A stretch of 8,971 nucleotides of DNA, from the NCBI GenBank assembly GCA_016788945.1, contig JAEUSA010000140.1:1-8971 (forward strand). Reading direction: 5' to 3'. The stretch's first letter is position 1; each line of letters starts with the position of its first letter. Positions 1 to 6,384 of this stretch are shown one piece after another. Below the pieces are notes generated by a model. The model searched no databases. It saw only the letters and a list, made by a program, of their open reading frames with translations, and was not told the origin of the DNA. The DNA comes from Leptospiraceae bacterium (lineage in GTDB: Bacteria > Spirochaetota > Leptospiria > Turneriellales > Turneriellaceae). The translations under genes were made by a program, and so were the position numbers.

Positions 1-119
1 TCTTTTTCATAGGCAACTTTCATCGCCTGAATAAAATCGGGCGGGTGGTAATAAGAAATATATTGCAGCGCGCCGGCTACGGATTCAATGACGTCGCTTT
101 GTTTGATGACTATGGGCAT
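1..119 (-). CDS. Class I (iron-sulfur) fumarate hydratase, N-terminal fragment
   Basis: Only the first 39 codons lie inside the window; the gene continues past the left edge. The translation begins MPIVIKQSDVIESV and continues through ALQYISYYHPPDFIQAM. This is the typical N-terminus of the class I fumarase/tartrate dehydratase alpha region, notably the ALQYISYYHP segment. Class I fumarases are [4Fe-4S] enzymes that interconvert fumarate and malate in the TCA cycle; the cluster cysteines would lie outside the window. The ATG at 119 was chosen because the family similarity begins almost at once. The frame stays open to a stop at 153-155, so a TTG at 131 is a less likely alternative. The Shine-Dalgarno is weak. 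The gene follows rpmE on the same strand, but a terminator separates them, so it probably has its own promoter. The fragment cannot show whether this is the one-chain form or the two-subunit form. Confidence 0.75.
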   Translation of the reverse strand, partial: MPIVIKQSDVIESVAGALQYISYYHPPDFIQAMKVAYEK

Positions 120-216
120 GGTGCAGGGCAAATTCCCCGCACAGGCTGAAAATCAGAATGTAGCTTGCGATTGCCCACAAAACTACCCAACTCAGTTCGC
201 ATACCACGGGGCCCAT
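85..216 (-). CDS. Possible small hydrophobic ORF (43 aa) between rpmE and the fumarase
   Basis: An ATG at 216 opens a 43-codon frame ending in TGA at 85-87. It overlaps the start of the fumarase gene in another frame. The product would have a hydrophobic stretch at about residues 10-28 (WVVLWAIASYILIFSL in its core) and a His/Lys/Arg-rich tail, the plan of a single-span small membrane protein. The frame is also open upstream to a GTG at about 262, inside the rpmE terminator. I see no convincing ribosome binding site and do not recognise a family. It may equally be a chance reading frame in the leader of the fumarase gene. Confidence 0.15.
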   Translation of the reverse strand: MGPVVCELSWVVLWAIASYILIFSLCGEFALHHAHSHQTKRRH

Positions 217-248
217 GCTCAGGCTGCGCGCGGCGACATGACCACCAG

Positions 249-270
249 AAAAAAAGCCCACAGGGGCTTT
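249..270 (-). terminator. Rho-independent terminator of rpmE
   Basis: Read on the minus strand this is AAAGCCC, loop CTGT, GGGCTTT: a perfect 7-bp stem that runs straight into a tract of seven T in total. The stem begins inside the rpmE stop codon, so the terminator is very compact. It separates rpmE from the fumarase gene downstream. Confidence 0.85.
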
Positions 271-469
271 ATTTCATTTTGTACTTTTTCTTGAATTTGT
301 CTACGCGGCCGGCTGTATCGACCAGCTTGGTTTTGCCGGTAAAGAATGGGTGGCAATTCGAACAAATTTCCACGAAGATTTCTTTTTTGGTGGAGCGCGT
401 TTTGTGCTCAGCACCGCACGCGCAGCGAATCACCGCGTCTTCATAAACGGGATGTATACCTGCTTTCAT
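269..469 (-). CDS. rpmE: 50S ribosomal protein L31 (zinc-binding form)
   Basis: This 66-residue protein starts [19 protein letters not shown] and contains the L31 signature [11 protein letters not shown] followed by GRVDKF. L31 binds the large ribosomal subunit near the central protuberance and bridges to the small subunit. Cys16, Cys18, Cys36 and Cys39 match the four zinc ligands of the C+ form, so it is the zinc-containing paralogue and not the zinc-free one made under zinc starvation. The length matches the family. The frame stays open further upstream, but the ATG at 469 is where homology with L31 begins, and GGGA lies a few bases before it. The gene is monocistronic: a perfect terminator overlaps its stop codon, and its promoter must lie in the 102-bp gap shared with the divergent gene at 572. 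No Zur-box-like palindrome stands out in that gap. Confidence 0.96.
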   Translation of the reverse strand: MKAGIHPVYEDAVIRCACGAEHKTRSTKKEIFVEICSNCHPFFTGKTKLVDTAGRVDKFKKKYKMK

Positions 470-571
470 ATATCCCGAACGAGTTTTTGAGACAGGGTGG
501 CAAGGTTTTATGCCTTTACAAGAGCGATTCTGCTTGACCGAGCGTCCCAAAGCCTCTTTGCGAAGGTACCG
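470..571. promoter_or_regulatory. Divergent intergenic region between rpmE and the 609-aa protein gene
   Basis: This 102-bp gap separates two genes that are read away from each other, so it should carry promoters for both. A TTGAGA at 487-492 could be a plus-strand -35 box, but no good TATAAT-like box follows at 16-18 bp. I do not place a specific promoter. AAGG at 563-566, five bases before the ATG at 572, is the ribosome binding site that favours that start. Confidence 0.5.
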
Positions 572-2401
572 ATGGCTGAGGCGAAGTACGAATTTGACGA
601 GACCCGATCTGCGATTGGCGCCAACGAGCTTGATAACCAAGAACGCAAAGAGATGCTCGAGCGCTTCAAATCTGCCGGCGGGCAGGTGCTCAAAGAAAAG
701 AGTCTTGCCGAGCGGCAAGAAGATGCCCGTCGCGCGGCCGAAGCCAGATCTGCCGGTGCCGGTGCCGGTCGGGGAGTCGGTGTTTCTGGCGGTGGCGGTG
801 TAGCCGAAACCAAACTGCCTTCAGAGCTACGCCGCGAACGCGAACGCGAAGAATCAGAAAAAGCGCAGCGCGCCAGACAAGAATATGAAAAAGCACTGAA
901 GAAGATCAGCGGCCCCGGCGCGCGTTTTATGATCCGCATGCGCTGTTTTCTTGCGGGTGTTGCGCCTTTCGGCGGTAAAAGCGTTAAACCCGGCTTTCTC
1001 AATTTTCTAAACCTTGAAGTGAAGCAGGCGTTAATCGAATATAATCTGATCGGCAACGACCTTTTTCTGCAGCGGCCGTCGATCGGTAAAAAAATCATGC
1101 AGAATCTGGATAATAAAAATCCGCTGCTGATGGAAACGCTCGAATACGCGCACCATATGTACAACAGCGAATATTTTTCTGCACTGTCGGCAGGTGCGCA
1201 GAACCCGGCGGGAGCTCCACTCGAGACTCTTGTTGCGTCGCTCAAGTCGATATACCGTACGCTCTACATATTGTATCCGTTTCAAGAGACATTTAAAAAA
1301 GCGATGGGTTTCGCACTCGATGTCTTCACGCCAGAAGCGCAGGCGGCAAAATTATCCCAAGAATCCATACAGGGTATGATCATAAAGCAGAAACGCTTTC
1401 TGAGCAATACCAAATCACTGTTTCAAACGGCGTACCCGAAACTTTTCCATTTGATCTGCCTCGCCGATGGTATGGATTATCCGCCGAATTCACCGTTGCT
1501 GGAGAAAGCGATTCAGATATCGCAAGGCGATAAATTAGGTCAGCGCAAGAAAGGCGATGGCTCAAGTCTCGAATCGAATGCGCCCGATGCGCCCGTCGAA
1601 GAGGCTGGTGAAGCCAAACCCGAAGAAAAAAAAGAAGAAGAAAAGAAAGGCGGCATCTACGATACGAAAGAGTATCAGTATGGCATGTCTCTCATGAAAA
1701 TGCGGCTGCCCCCAGCGCTGGTCGAAAAATTTGACAAGTCGAAGCGAATGCTCGAAAAAGTTTCGATCAACGACCGTATATTGCTTTCTTACCTGTATTT
1801 TCTTGAGTTTGACTATGAATATTCATTTGTGTTGACCACCAACAAAATTCACATCAACGTCGACTACTCGGGCGGAGTAAAATCTGACTATAAGAAGCAG
1901 ATGGCCGATCTCTACAATGAATCGCGGGCAATCATCAAAGCCTACGAAAAATACGAAGAAATGCTGCAAGAATACAAGGCGGCGAAAGAGCGTAAGTCGA
2001 CCAATTACATCGAGAAGTCAAAACTCGAAGAAAAAGCCAAAGGCCGTGCCGATATGGAAGGGCGCAATACTCGCGGTCTCATTCGCACATTTATGGACAA
2101 CGTCGCCAAGTCGATGGGCTTTCTCATTGCCGATATGAAAGGCGCGAAGCAGATTATCGGTAATATGGATGAGCCCGTAAAGTTTGACGCCGAATTTGAA
2201 AGGGGCAAACGCCTCAACGGGAAACCGGTGAAGCAGTGTATTATGGATGCCTATTGTTACGCCGTCACCTTCAAAGAACGCCTCGCAAACGGTGATCTTT
2301 TTCCGCTGACGCCGATGACCGAAGAAGAAATGGTGGCATCCTTTGGCTCAAGCTTCGGCACAGGCGCACCCGCACCGGCGAACGATTCGGCAGAACTCTG
2401 A
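572..2401 (+). CDS. Uncharacterised large charged cytoplasmic protein (609 aa)
   Basis: I do not recognise the family. The chosen ATG at 572 has AAGG five bases upstream; the frame also opens at a GTG at 497, but that has no spaced ribosome binding site. There is no signal peptide or membrane segment. The order is: a charged N-terminus; an Ala/Gly-rich spacer at about residues 60-76, encoded by GCCGGT and GGCGGT repeats; a highly charged predicted coiled coil at about 86-111; a mostly helical, Leu/Phe/Tyr-rich region at about 112-326; a Glu/Lys/Pro linker at about 327-359; a second helical region with another charged coiled coil at about 455-510; and a C-terminal tail rich in Ala and Pro. The layout is that of a two-domain scaffold or structural protein. 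kdsB begins on the base after its TGA, so the two are probably cotranscribed and translationally coupled. An A8 run lies in the linker codons. Confidence 0.85.
   Translation: MAEAKYEFDETRSAIGANELDNQERKEMLERFKSAGGQVLKEKSLAERQEDARRAAEARSAGAGAGRGVGVSGGGGVAETKLPSELRREREREESEKAQRARQEYEKALKKISGPGARFMIRMRCFLAGVAPFGGKSVKPGFLNFLNLEVKQALIEYNLIGNDLFLQRPSIGKKIMQNLDNKNPLLMETLEYAHHMYNSEYFSALSAGAQNPAGAPLETLVASLKSIYRTLYILYPFQETFKKAMGFALDVFTPEAQAAKLSQESIQGMIIKQKRFLSNTKSLFQTAYPKLFHLICLADGMDYPPNSPLLEKAIQISQGDKLGQRKKGDGSSLESNAPDAPVEEAGEAKPEEKKEEEKKGGIYDTKEYQYGMSLMKMRLPPALVEKFDKSKRMLEKVSINDRILLSYLYFLEFDYEYSFVLTTNKIHINVDYSGGVKSDYKKQMADLYNESRAIIKAYEKYEEMLQEYKAAKERKSTNYIEKSKLEEKAKGRADMEGRNTRGLIRTFMDNVAKSMGFLIADMKGAKQIIGNMDEPVKFDAEFERGKRLNGKPVKQCIMDAYCYAVTFKERLANGDLFPLTPMTEEEMVASFGSSFGTGAPAPANDSAEL
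752..799 (+). repeat. Short GCCGGT / GGCGGT hexamer repeats inside the coding region
   Basis: Three perfect tandem copies of GCCGGT occupy 752-769, and two copies of GGCGGT occupy 788-799. They encode an Ala/Gly spacer and keep the reading frame, because the unit is 6 bp. Copy-number change would lengthen or shorten the spacer without breaking the gene. Confidence 0.7.
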
Positions 2402-3145
2402 GTGCGTGCGCTTGGTGTAATTCCCGCCCGGTTCGCTTCGACGCGGTTTCCGGGAAAACCTTTGCACCCGATTGCCGGTAAACCGATGATTGAGCATGTC
2501 GTTGCCGCAGCGCGCAAGTGTGCGGATCTCGACCGGGTTGTTGTGGCGACCGACGATCAGCGCATCGCCGAAGCCGTGGCAAAATTTGGCGGCGAAGCAG
2601 TGATGACCCGTGACGACCATGTTTCGGGTTTCGACCGCATCGTAGAGGTTGCGGAAAAATTTTCTGATTACACACACTATGTCAACGTGCAGGGCGATGA
2701 GCCGCTGCTGCCCGCTGCAAACATCAGCGGCGCGGTGGCTTTGTTCCGGCAATATGGTGAAGCCTGCCATATTGCCACTACCGCCGTACCATTCAGCAAC
2801 GAGCAGGATTTTCATAACGAGAATCAGGTAAAAGTTGTGCTCGCCGCCGATTCCCGTGCACTTTATTTCTCGCGTTCGCCGATTCCTTTTTTCCGCAAAA
2901 GGGAGGTGCGCAGCCGTTTACCCGCGCTCAAACACCAAGGGTTGTATGCGTATTCGCGCGAAGCACTGCTCAAACTCGCACAGCTGCCAGTCGCCCCCCT
3001 TGAGGAGGCAGAAAGTTTGGAGCAGCTGCGGTTTCTGTTTCATGGTTTTCATATCTACGTCCATATCGCGGCGGTCGATTCGCCCGGTGTCGATGTGCCG
3101 GAAGATGCTCTGAAAGTAGAGCGGTTGATAGTAGCGAATGGCTGA
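2402..3145 (+). CDS. kdsB: 3-deoxy-manno-octulosonate cytidylyltransferase (CMP-Kdo synthetase)
   Basis: The enzyme activates Kdo with CTP to give CMP-Kdo, the donor for lipid A-Kdo transfer in LPS inner core synthesis in the cytoplasm. The 247-residue length matches E. coli KdsB (248). The nucleotide-binding signature IPARFASTRFPGKPL is at residues 7-21. VNVQGDEP at 94-101 holds the first metal-binding Asp (D99). NQVKVV and ALYFSR follow, then EQLRFL at 207-212 and the C-terminal GVDVPEDALKVERL with D231. The start is a GTG immediately after the TGA of the preceding gene, and the end overlaps the glycosylase by 8 nt, which implies one operon. One residue looks odd: the loop usually written SGTDR or SGTER reads SGFDR here (residues 75-79), with Phe77 in place of the usual Thr. 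No other KdsB motif is damaged, so I expect an active enzyme. Confidence 0.95.
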   Translation: MRALGVIPARFASTRFPGKPLHPIAGKPMIEHVVAAARKCADLDRVVVATDDQRIAEAVAKFGGEAVMTRDDHVSGFDRIVEVAEKFSDYTHYVNVQGDEPLLPAANISGAVALFRQYGEACHIATTAVPFSNEQDFHNENQVKVVLAADSRALYFSRSPIPFFRKREVRSRLPALKHQGLYAYSREALLKLAQLPVAPLEEAESLEQLRFLFHGFHIYVHIAAVDSPGVDVPEDALKVERLIVANG

Positions 3146-3773
3146 CCTTCCGCACTACTGGGGCGAGGCGGTTCAGCATCTTTCGCGCCGCGATAAGGTA
3201 TTGGCCAAAATTATTGCCGCTTATCCTGAGGTGAAGCTGCGGCTCAAAAAAGACGCGTTTACAACGCTCGCGCGCGCGATCGCCGGGCAGCAGATTTCGG
3301 TGAAGGCTGCCGACACCATCTGGGGGCGGCTGGTTACGGCGGCAGACGGCCACACCGCGAAAATCCGCCCGCAAAAAATTATTGCGACGCCGGTGAAAAA
3401 GCTGCGTGCATGCGGTCTTTCAGAGCGCAAGGCGGAGTATATTCGTGATCTTGCCGCGCACTTTGCCGAAAAAAAGATCAGCGCCGCTAAGCTCAGCAGG
3501 CTCGCTGATCATGAGGTCAAGGCCGAGCTGGTTGCACTGAGGGGTATTGGTCCGTGGACTGCAGATATGTACCTGATGTTCAATCTGTGGCGGCCCGACG
3601 TTTTGCCGCTTGGGGATGTCGGGTTAATACGCGCGGTTGAACTGAATTATTTCAAAGGGAAAAAAATGCCCCTCAAAAAAATTCGGGCGGCCGCCGAGCC
3701 GTGGTCACCGTTTTCGACCGTAGCGACATGGTATCTGTGGCGTAGCCTTGATCCTATTCCCGTCGAATATTAA
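3138..3773 (+). CDS. AlkA-type DNA-3-methyladenine glycosylase (HhH-GPD, short form)
   Basis: This base-excision repair enzyme removes alkylated bases such as 3-methyladenine from DNA. The 211-residue protein carries the HhH-GPD fold: AIAGQQISVKAADTIWGRL at residues 47-65, the helix-hairpin-helix core LRGIGPWTADMYLM at 134-147, and a Gly-Asp step in LPLGDVGL. Asp160 there is positioned as the catalytic Asp that matches Asp238 of E. coli AlkA. The N-terminal beta domain of the 282-residue E. coli enzyme is absent, as in many short bacterial AlkA homologues. The Cys cluster of the Nth/MutY iron-sulfur enzymes is missing, which argues against those relatives. The ATG overlaps the kdsB end by 8 nt, so it is translated from the same message; no functional link with Kdo synthesis is obvious. 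Confidence 0.9.
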   Translation: MADLPHYWGEAVQHLSRRDKVLAKIIAAYPEVKLRLKKDAFTTLARAIAGQQISVKAADTIWGRLVTAADGHTAKIRPQKIIATPVKKLRACGLSERKAEYIRDLAAHFAEKKISAAKLSRLADHEVKAELVALRGIGPWTADMYLMFNLWRPDVLPLGDVGLIRAVELNYFKGKKMPLKKIRAAAEPWSPFSTVATWYLWRSLDPIPVEY

Positions 3774-3806
3774 CAAAGATCGAAGCAAAACCCGCTTTTG
3801 GTCTGT
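3774..3806. other. Convergent gap between the glycosylase and M23 genes
   Basis: This 33-bp gap separates two genes ending toward each other. CAAAA and TTTTG can pair around CCCGC (about 3786-3800), an A/T-only stem except for its base pair. It is too weak to call a terminator, so the two transcripts may run into each other. Confidence 0.3.
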
Positions 3807-4709
3807 TCAATTCTGCTGTATCTTCAAGTCGAACGTTTTGCGAAAAACATTATTCTTCAGATCGCGCGCTTCGATGCTCAGTCGCTTCGCTTTGCGCACA
3901 CCGGTTGTGAGCGAATACTGGTTGCGGTAAAAAATTTCTTCGAATGCCTGACCGCTCGCCAGCCGCCAGCTGTCGTTACGGAAAAGAATTTTATCAAAGG
4001 TCGCCGAGATGACCGGCTTGTCGTCGAGCAGCACGCGGTAGTCATAGACGCCCCAGCGTTCGGCTCCGACTCCGTGGTCTTGCAGCAGAGCGTAGACGGG
4101 AAAATCAGAAGACAGACGAAACGGCTTTTCCGGGTTCACCGAGGCAAATTTTTCGGTGAGCAGAACCCCCCATTCTTTGATTTCGGGCGGCTTCTTGTCG
4201 CGGTAATAAGCATCGCTCATCAACAGCAGCGGATTGACTACCGCGCGCTCGCCGGTTTGGTATACAAAAAAGTGCAGGTGTGCACCGCCTGAATGCCCCG
4301 TATTGCCCGAACTGCCGATCTTTTCTCCGCGCGCGAGCGGGGCGTTTTTCAGCACAGCGTCAGAAACCGCATTGAGATGCATATAGCCTGTCCAAGTGTT
4401 GCCGGCGGCCGATGCCCCATGGTCGAGAATCAGCGTGTTGCCGCCGCCGAATGGCATTTCGCCCGGTGTGATTTCTGCGTTGATGCGGTAGAGTATTCGG
4501 CTGTCGCGTGGCGCCAAAACCTTGATGCCCTCACCGGGCAAATCGATGCCGTTGTGAAAATGGTCGATGCGAGATTCGCCGAAAGTTGAGCTAATCTGGT
4601 ATTTTTTTTCTTTTTCTACCGGCCAATCGAACTCTGCACTCACGGGCGCCGGGGCATCTGCGGCCGCAAGGGCGAAAGTAAATAGTATAAGGAAAGGAAT
4701 TTTTTGCAT
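3807..4709 (-). CDS. Secreted M23-family metallopeptidase with a C-terminal extension
   Basis: M23 (LytM-type) zinc peptidases usually cut peptidoglycan cross-bridges or, when degenerate, activate amidases. Residues 1-25 form a signal peptide with a likely cleavage after VSA, so the protein acts in the periplasm or outside. The peptidase core spans about residues 26-165. HNGID (H52xxxD56) and HLH (H144, H146) supply the metal and catalytic residues, and GYMHL holds H111, so the site appears complete. Residues from about 170 to 300 form a second part I cannot assign, perhaps a beta-rich domain. On the minus strand, GAGG about eight bases before the ATG is the likely ribosome binding site. It lies at the edge of two alternative hairpins. 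The gene stands alone, convergent with the glycosylase gene (33-bp gap) and divergent from the DUF155 gene. Confidence 0.93.
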   Translation of the reverse strand: MQKIPFLILFTFALAAADAPAPVSAEFDWPVEKEKKYQISSTFGESRIDHFHNGIDLPGEGIKVLAPRDSRILYRINAEITPGEMPFGGGNTLILDHGASAAGNTWTGYMHLNAVSDAVLKNAPLARGEKIGSSGNTGHSGGAHLHFFVYQTGERAVVNPLLLMSDAYYRDKKPPEIKEWGVLLTEKFASVNPEKPFRLSSDFPVYALLQDHGVGAERWGVYDYRVLLDDKPVISATFDKILFRNDSWRLASGQAFEEIFYRNQYSLTTGVRKAKRLSIEARDLKNNVFRKTFDLKIQQN

Positions 4710-4711
4710 CT

Positions 4712-4741
4712 ATCGCCCTCGCGGGCGATGAAATGCCCGCG
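4712..4741 (-). promoter_or_regulatory. Two mutually exclusive hairpins in the leader of the M23 peptidase gene
   Basis: On the minus strand a distal stem pairs CGCGGGC (4741-4735) with GCCCGCG (4726-4720) around an 8-nt loop. A proximal stem pairs ATCGCCC (4729-4723) with GGGCGAT (4718-4712) around a GCGA loop, a GNRA tetraloop. Both stems are perfect over 7 bp and share GCCCGCG, so only one can form at a time. The proximal stem ends two bases before the ATG and would bury the AGGG of the ribosome binding site; the distal stem leaves it free. The pairing is seen in the sequence; a switch function is inference. Confidence 0.45.
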
Positions 4742-4824
4742 TCAATGAAAACAGCTGTGCCTCGCTCAACATCTTCTGTGAGCAAAAACGGTTGCGCGGG
4801 CGTGCGTCTTGCTCATCTGCGACC

Positions 4825-5607
4825 ATGGAAATGATGGCCTTTTCAATCGCCGAAAGCACCGACATTGGCGCTTTTGCGCGCTCGTGCGGGGGTAAAGTAG
4901 AGGCGAGCACACCGCGCGAAATTTTCTTATTCATGGGTAAAAATAGCTGGGCTTCAGTCTATAATTACGGAGCGATAGTGTTCTGTAATGTTTCTGCGCA
5001 CGAAACAGAAAAGTTGCTCGAGCTGATGCGCGTGCATTCTGAAAATATTCATCACCAGTCGCTGAGTGAAGACCATACGATCGAAATCCGCGGCGGTAAG
5101 CCGAAATTTGCTCCATCACGACTTACCATAAAATCTCTGAATGCCCGCATCGCCCGTGTTGTGATGCAAAATCTGGCATATTCAGTGACGCTTGACCACT
5201 ACCGCCGCGTGAGCGCGAACCTTCTCGGGCAGACAAACGAACAGATCAGAGATCTCGAGAGCCGGGGCAAAATGAAACTGGGGGCGCGCAAACTCAATAA
5301 GTTCATCGGTCGTGTTCTCAACATCAAAAACCGTATTGCCGAACATCTTTATCTGTTCGGGCATCTCGATATTACCTGGGAAGACGATGAGCTGACGGCG
5401 ATACACCGGGGAACGGCAGATAGCCTGGAGATCAAAACGCGTTTCGACGAGGTCAACAATTCACTTCGAATCGTTGAGGAGAACCTGCATATGTTCAATG
5501 AATTCCACATGCATGGTCAGAGCTACCGCATTGAAGTGATCATCACGCTGCTGATTGTCATTGAGGTTTTGGATCTTATCGGTGATAAGTTCAAGATATT
5601 CCACTAA
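4825..5607 (+). CDS. DUF155 / RMD1-YagE family protein with C-terminal membrane segment
   Basis: The family is related to yeast Rmd1 and Sif2; the biochemical activity of its bacterial members is not established. The 260-residue protein shows the N-terminal AFSIAES motif, then VYNYGAIVFCNV (residues 45-56), which matches the F-x-Y/F-G-x-x-V-F segment of the family. Next come IGRVLNIKNRIAEHLYLFG and TWEDDEL (184-190), LEIKTRFDEVNNSL, and a C-terminal hydrophobic helix at about 236-252 that is the usual membrane anchor. I chose the ATG at 4825, with in-frame ATGs at 4831 and 4834. The frame also opens at a TTG at 4792, and an ATG at 4933 would cut off the conserved N-terminal motif. No ribosome binding site is strong enough to settle the start. 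The gene is divergent from the M23 gene and convergent with the glycosyltransferase gene. Confidence 0.85.
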   Translation: MEMMAFSIAESTDIGAFARSCGGKVEASTPREIFLFMGKNSWASVYNYGAIVFCNVSAHETEKLLELMRVHSENIHHQSLSEDHTIEIRGGKPKFAPSRLTIKSLNARIARVVMQNLAYSVTLDHYRRVSANLLGQTNEQIRDLESRGKMKLGARKLNKFIGRVLNIKNRIAEHLYLFGHLDITWEDDELTAIHRGTADSLEIKTRFDEVNNSLRIVEENLHMFNEFHMHGQSYRIEVIITLLIVIEVLDLIGDKFKIFH

Positions 5608-5637
5608 TCACATCGCCGCAGTCTTCAAGACGCGCAT

Positions 5638-5658
5638 CCGCTAAGATTATTTTAGTGG
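5638..5658 (+). terminator. Weak stem-loop between the convergent DUF155 and glycosyltransferase genes
   Basis: CCGCTAA (5638-5644) can pair with TTAGTGG (5652-5658) across a 7-nt loop, with one G-U pair on plus-strand RNA. No T tract follows, and on the minus strand the G-U becomes an A-C mismatch. It lies at the end of both genes and could slow polymerase, but it is not a standard intrinsic terminator. Confidence 0.25.
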
Positions 5659-6362
5659 CGTATGAACAGTTCGCGGAAAATGGTGCGGATGATGATCGTG
5701 CCGGCGAGAACAGTACCCTTGATCGTGCCGGATATTTTGGATACCCCGATGCGCTTTCGGTAGCTCACGGCGACTTCGCGTATTCTGAGACCAAGCCTTA
5801 CGGCACGAATCTGCATTTGTACGGTCCAACCGAAGTTGCGATCTTGCATATGAATTTGTTTGAGCGCAGCGGGCGAAATCGCCCGATATGGCCCGAGGTC
5901 GGTATAGCGAAAGCCGAAAAATAACCTCATTAGTGAAGTCGCGAGCCAGTTACCGAATTTCTGCTGCGGTGTGAGTGAACCCCGTTCGCGCACCCCGCCG
6001 GTTAGGTTGCGTGAACCGATCACGAGGTCGGCTTCATCGCGGATGATCGGCATCACCAATTGGGGAAATTCTTCCGGGAAGTCGGAAAAATCTGCGTCGG
6101 TAAAAAGGATGCAATCGCTTTTAGGGTCTTTCGCCGCAAGTGCTTTGAGGCATGCCGCGCCGTAGCCGCGTTCCCTCTCCGTCACAACTTTGCATCCGCC
6201 TTGCAACGCGACTTTCGCCGTCTGATCGGTAGAGCCATTATCGCACACAATAATTTCGATATCGAGCCGCTGCTGTTTAGCGGTATTTTTGAGCCCGTCG
6301 ATGACGTGGGGGAGTGACTGCTCTTCGTTCAGGGCGGGAATGATGACGCTGACGAATGGCAT
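5652..6362 (-). CDS. Family 2 glycosyltransferase (DPM1-like)
   Basis: This 236-residue GT-A enzyme transfers a sugar from a nucleotide donor, probably to a lipid or envelope acceptor; the true donor and acceptor cannot be read from the sequence. VSVIIPALNEEQSL (residues 4-17) and DNGSTDQT (41-48) bind the nucleotide, DAD (89-91) is the metal-binding motif, and GSR follows at 116-118. The stretch with TDLGPYRAI (144-152), then FGWTVQMQIRA and YRKRIGVSKISGT, is typical of the bacterial DPM1-like group. There is no C-terminal membrane pair, so it is the soluble catalytic domain only. The ATG at 6362 was chosen because the family begins MxxVSVIIPALNEE; the frame extends 33 codons further upstream into the end of recR, without homology. 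It lies 22 bp behind recR and is likely the last gene of that operon. Confidence 0.92.
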   Translation of the reverse strand: MPFVSVIIPALNEEQSLPHVIDGLKNTAKQQRLDIEIIVCDNGSTDQTAKVALQGGCKVVTERERGYGAACLKALAAKDPKSDCILFTDADFSDFPEEFPQLVMPIIRDEADLVIGSRNLTGGVRERGSLTPQQKFGNWLATSLMRLFFGFRYTDLGPYRAISPAALKQIHMQDRNFGWTVQMQIRAVRLGLRIREVAVSYRKRIGVSKISGTIKGTVLAGTIIIRTIFRELFIRH

Positions 6363-6384
6363 GCAGGTCGGTGGAAACGGGATT

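Noticed and set aside
497..571. GTG at 497 as start of the 609-aa protein
   Set aside because: There is no properly spaced ribosome binding site before it, and the added 25 residues look unlike the rest. The ATG at 572 has AAGG at good spacing.
508..1245. Long minus-strand frame of 245 codons opposite the 609-aa protein
   Set aside because: Its product is Ser/Arg/Ala-rich low-complexity sequence that mirrors the Glu/Lys-rich coding strand. It is a shadow frame.
2271..2815. Minus-strand frames of 134 and 155 codons opposite kdsB
   Set aside because: Both are shadows of kdsB, whose motifs are unambiguous on the plus strand.
3798..4292. Plus-strand 164-codon frame inside the M23 region
   Set aside because: It is antisense to a gene with complete M23 motifs and shows no motif of its own.
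4792..4824. TTG at 4792 as start of the DUF155 protein
   Set aside because: TTG is a rare start and the extra residues add no family similarity. The ATG at 4825 is closer to the first conserved motif.
4710..4934. Minus-strand 74-codon frame whose TAG directly abuts the M23 start codon
   Set aside because: Most of it is antisense to the conserved N-terminus of the DUF155 protein, including the AFSIAES motif. Its sequence has no recognisable motif, so the perfect abutment is taken as chance.
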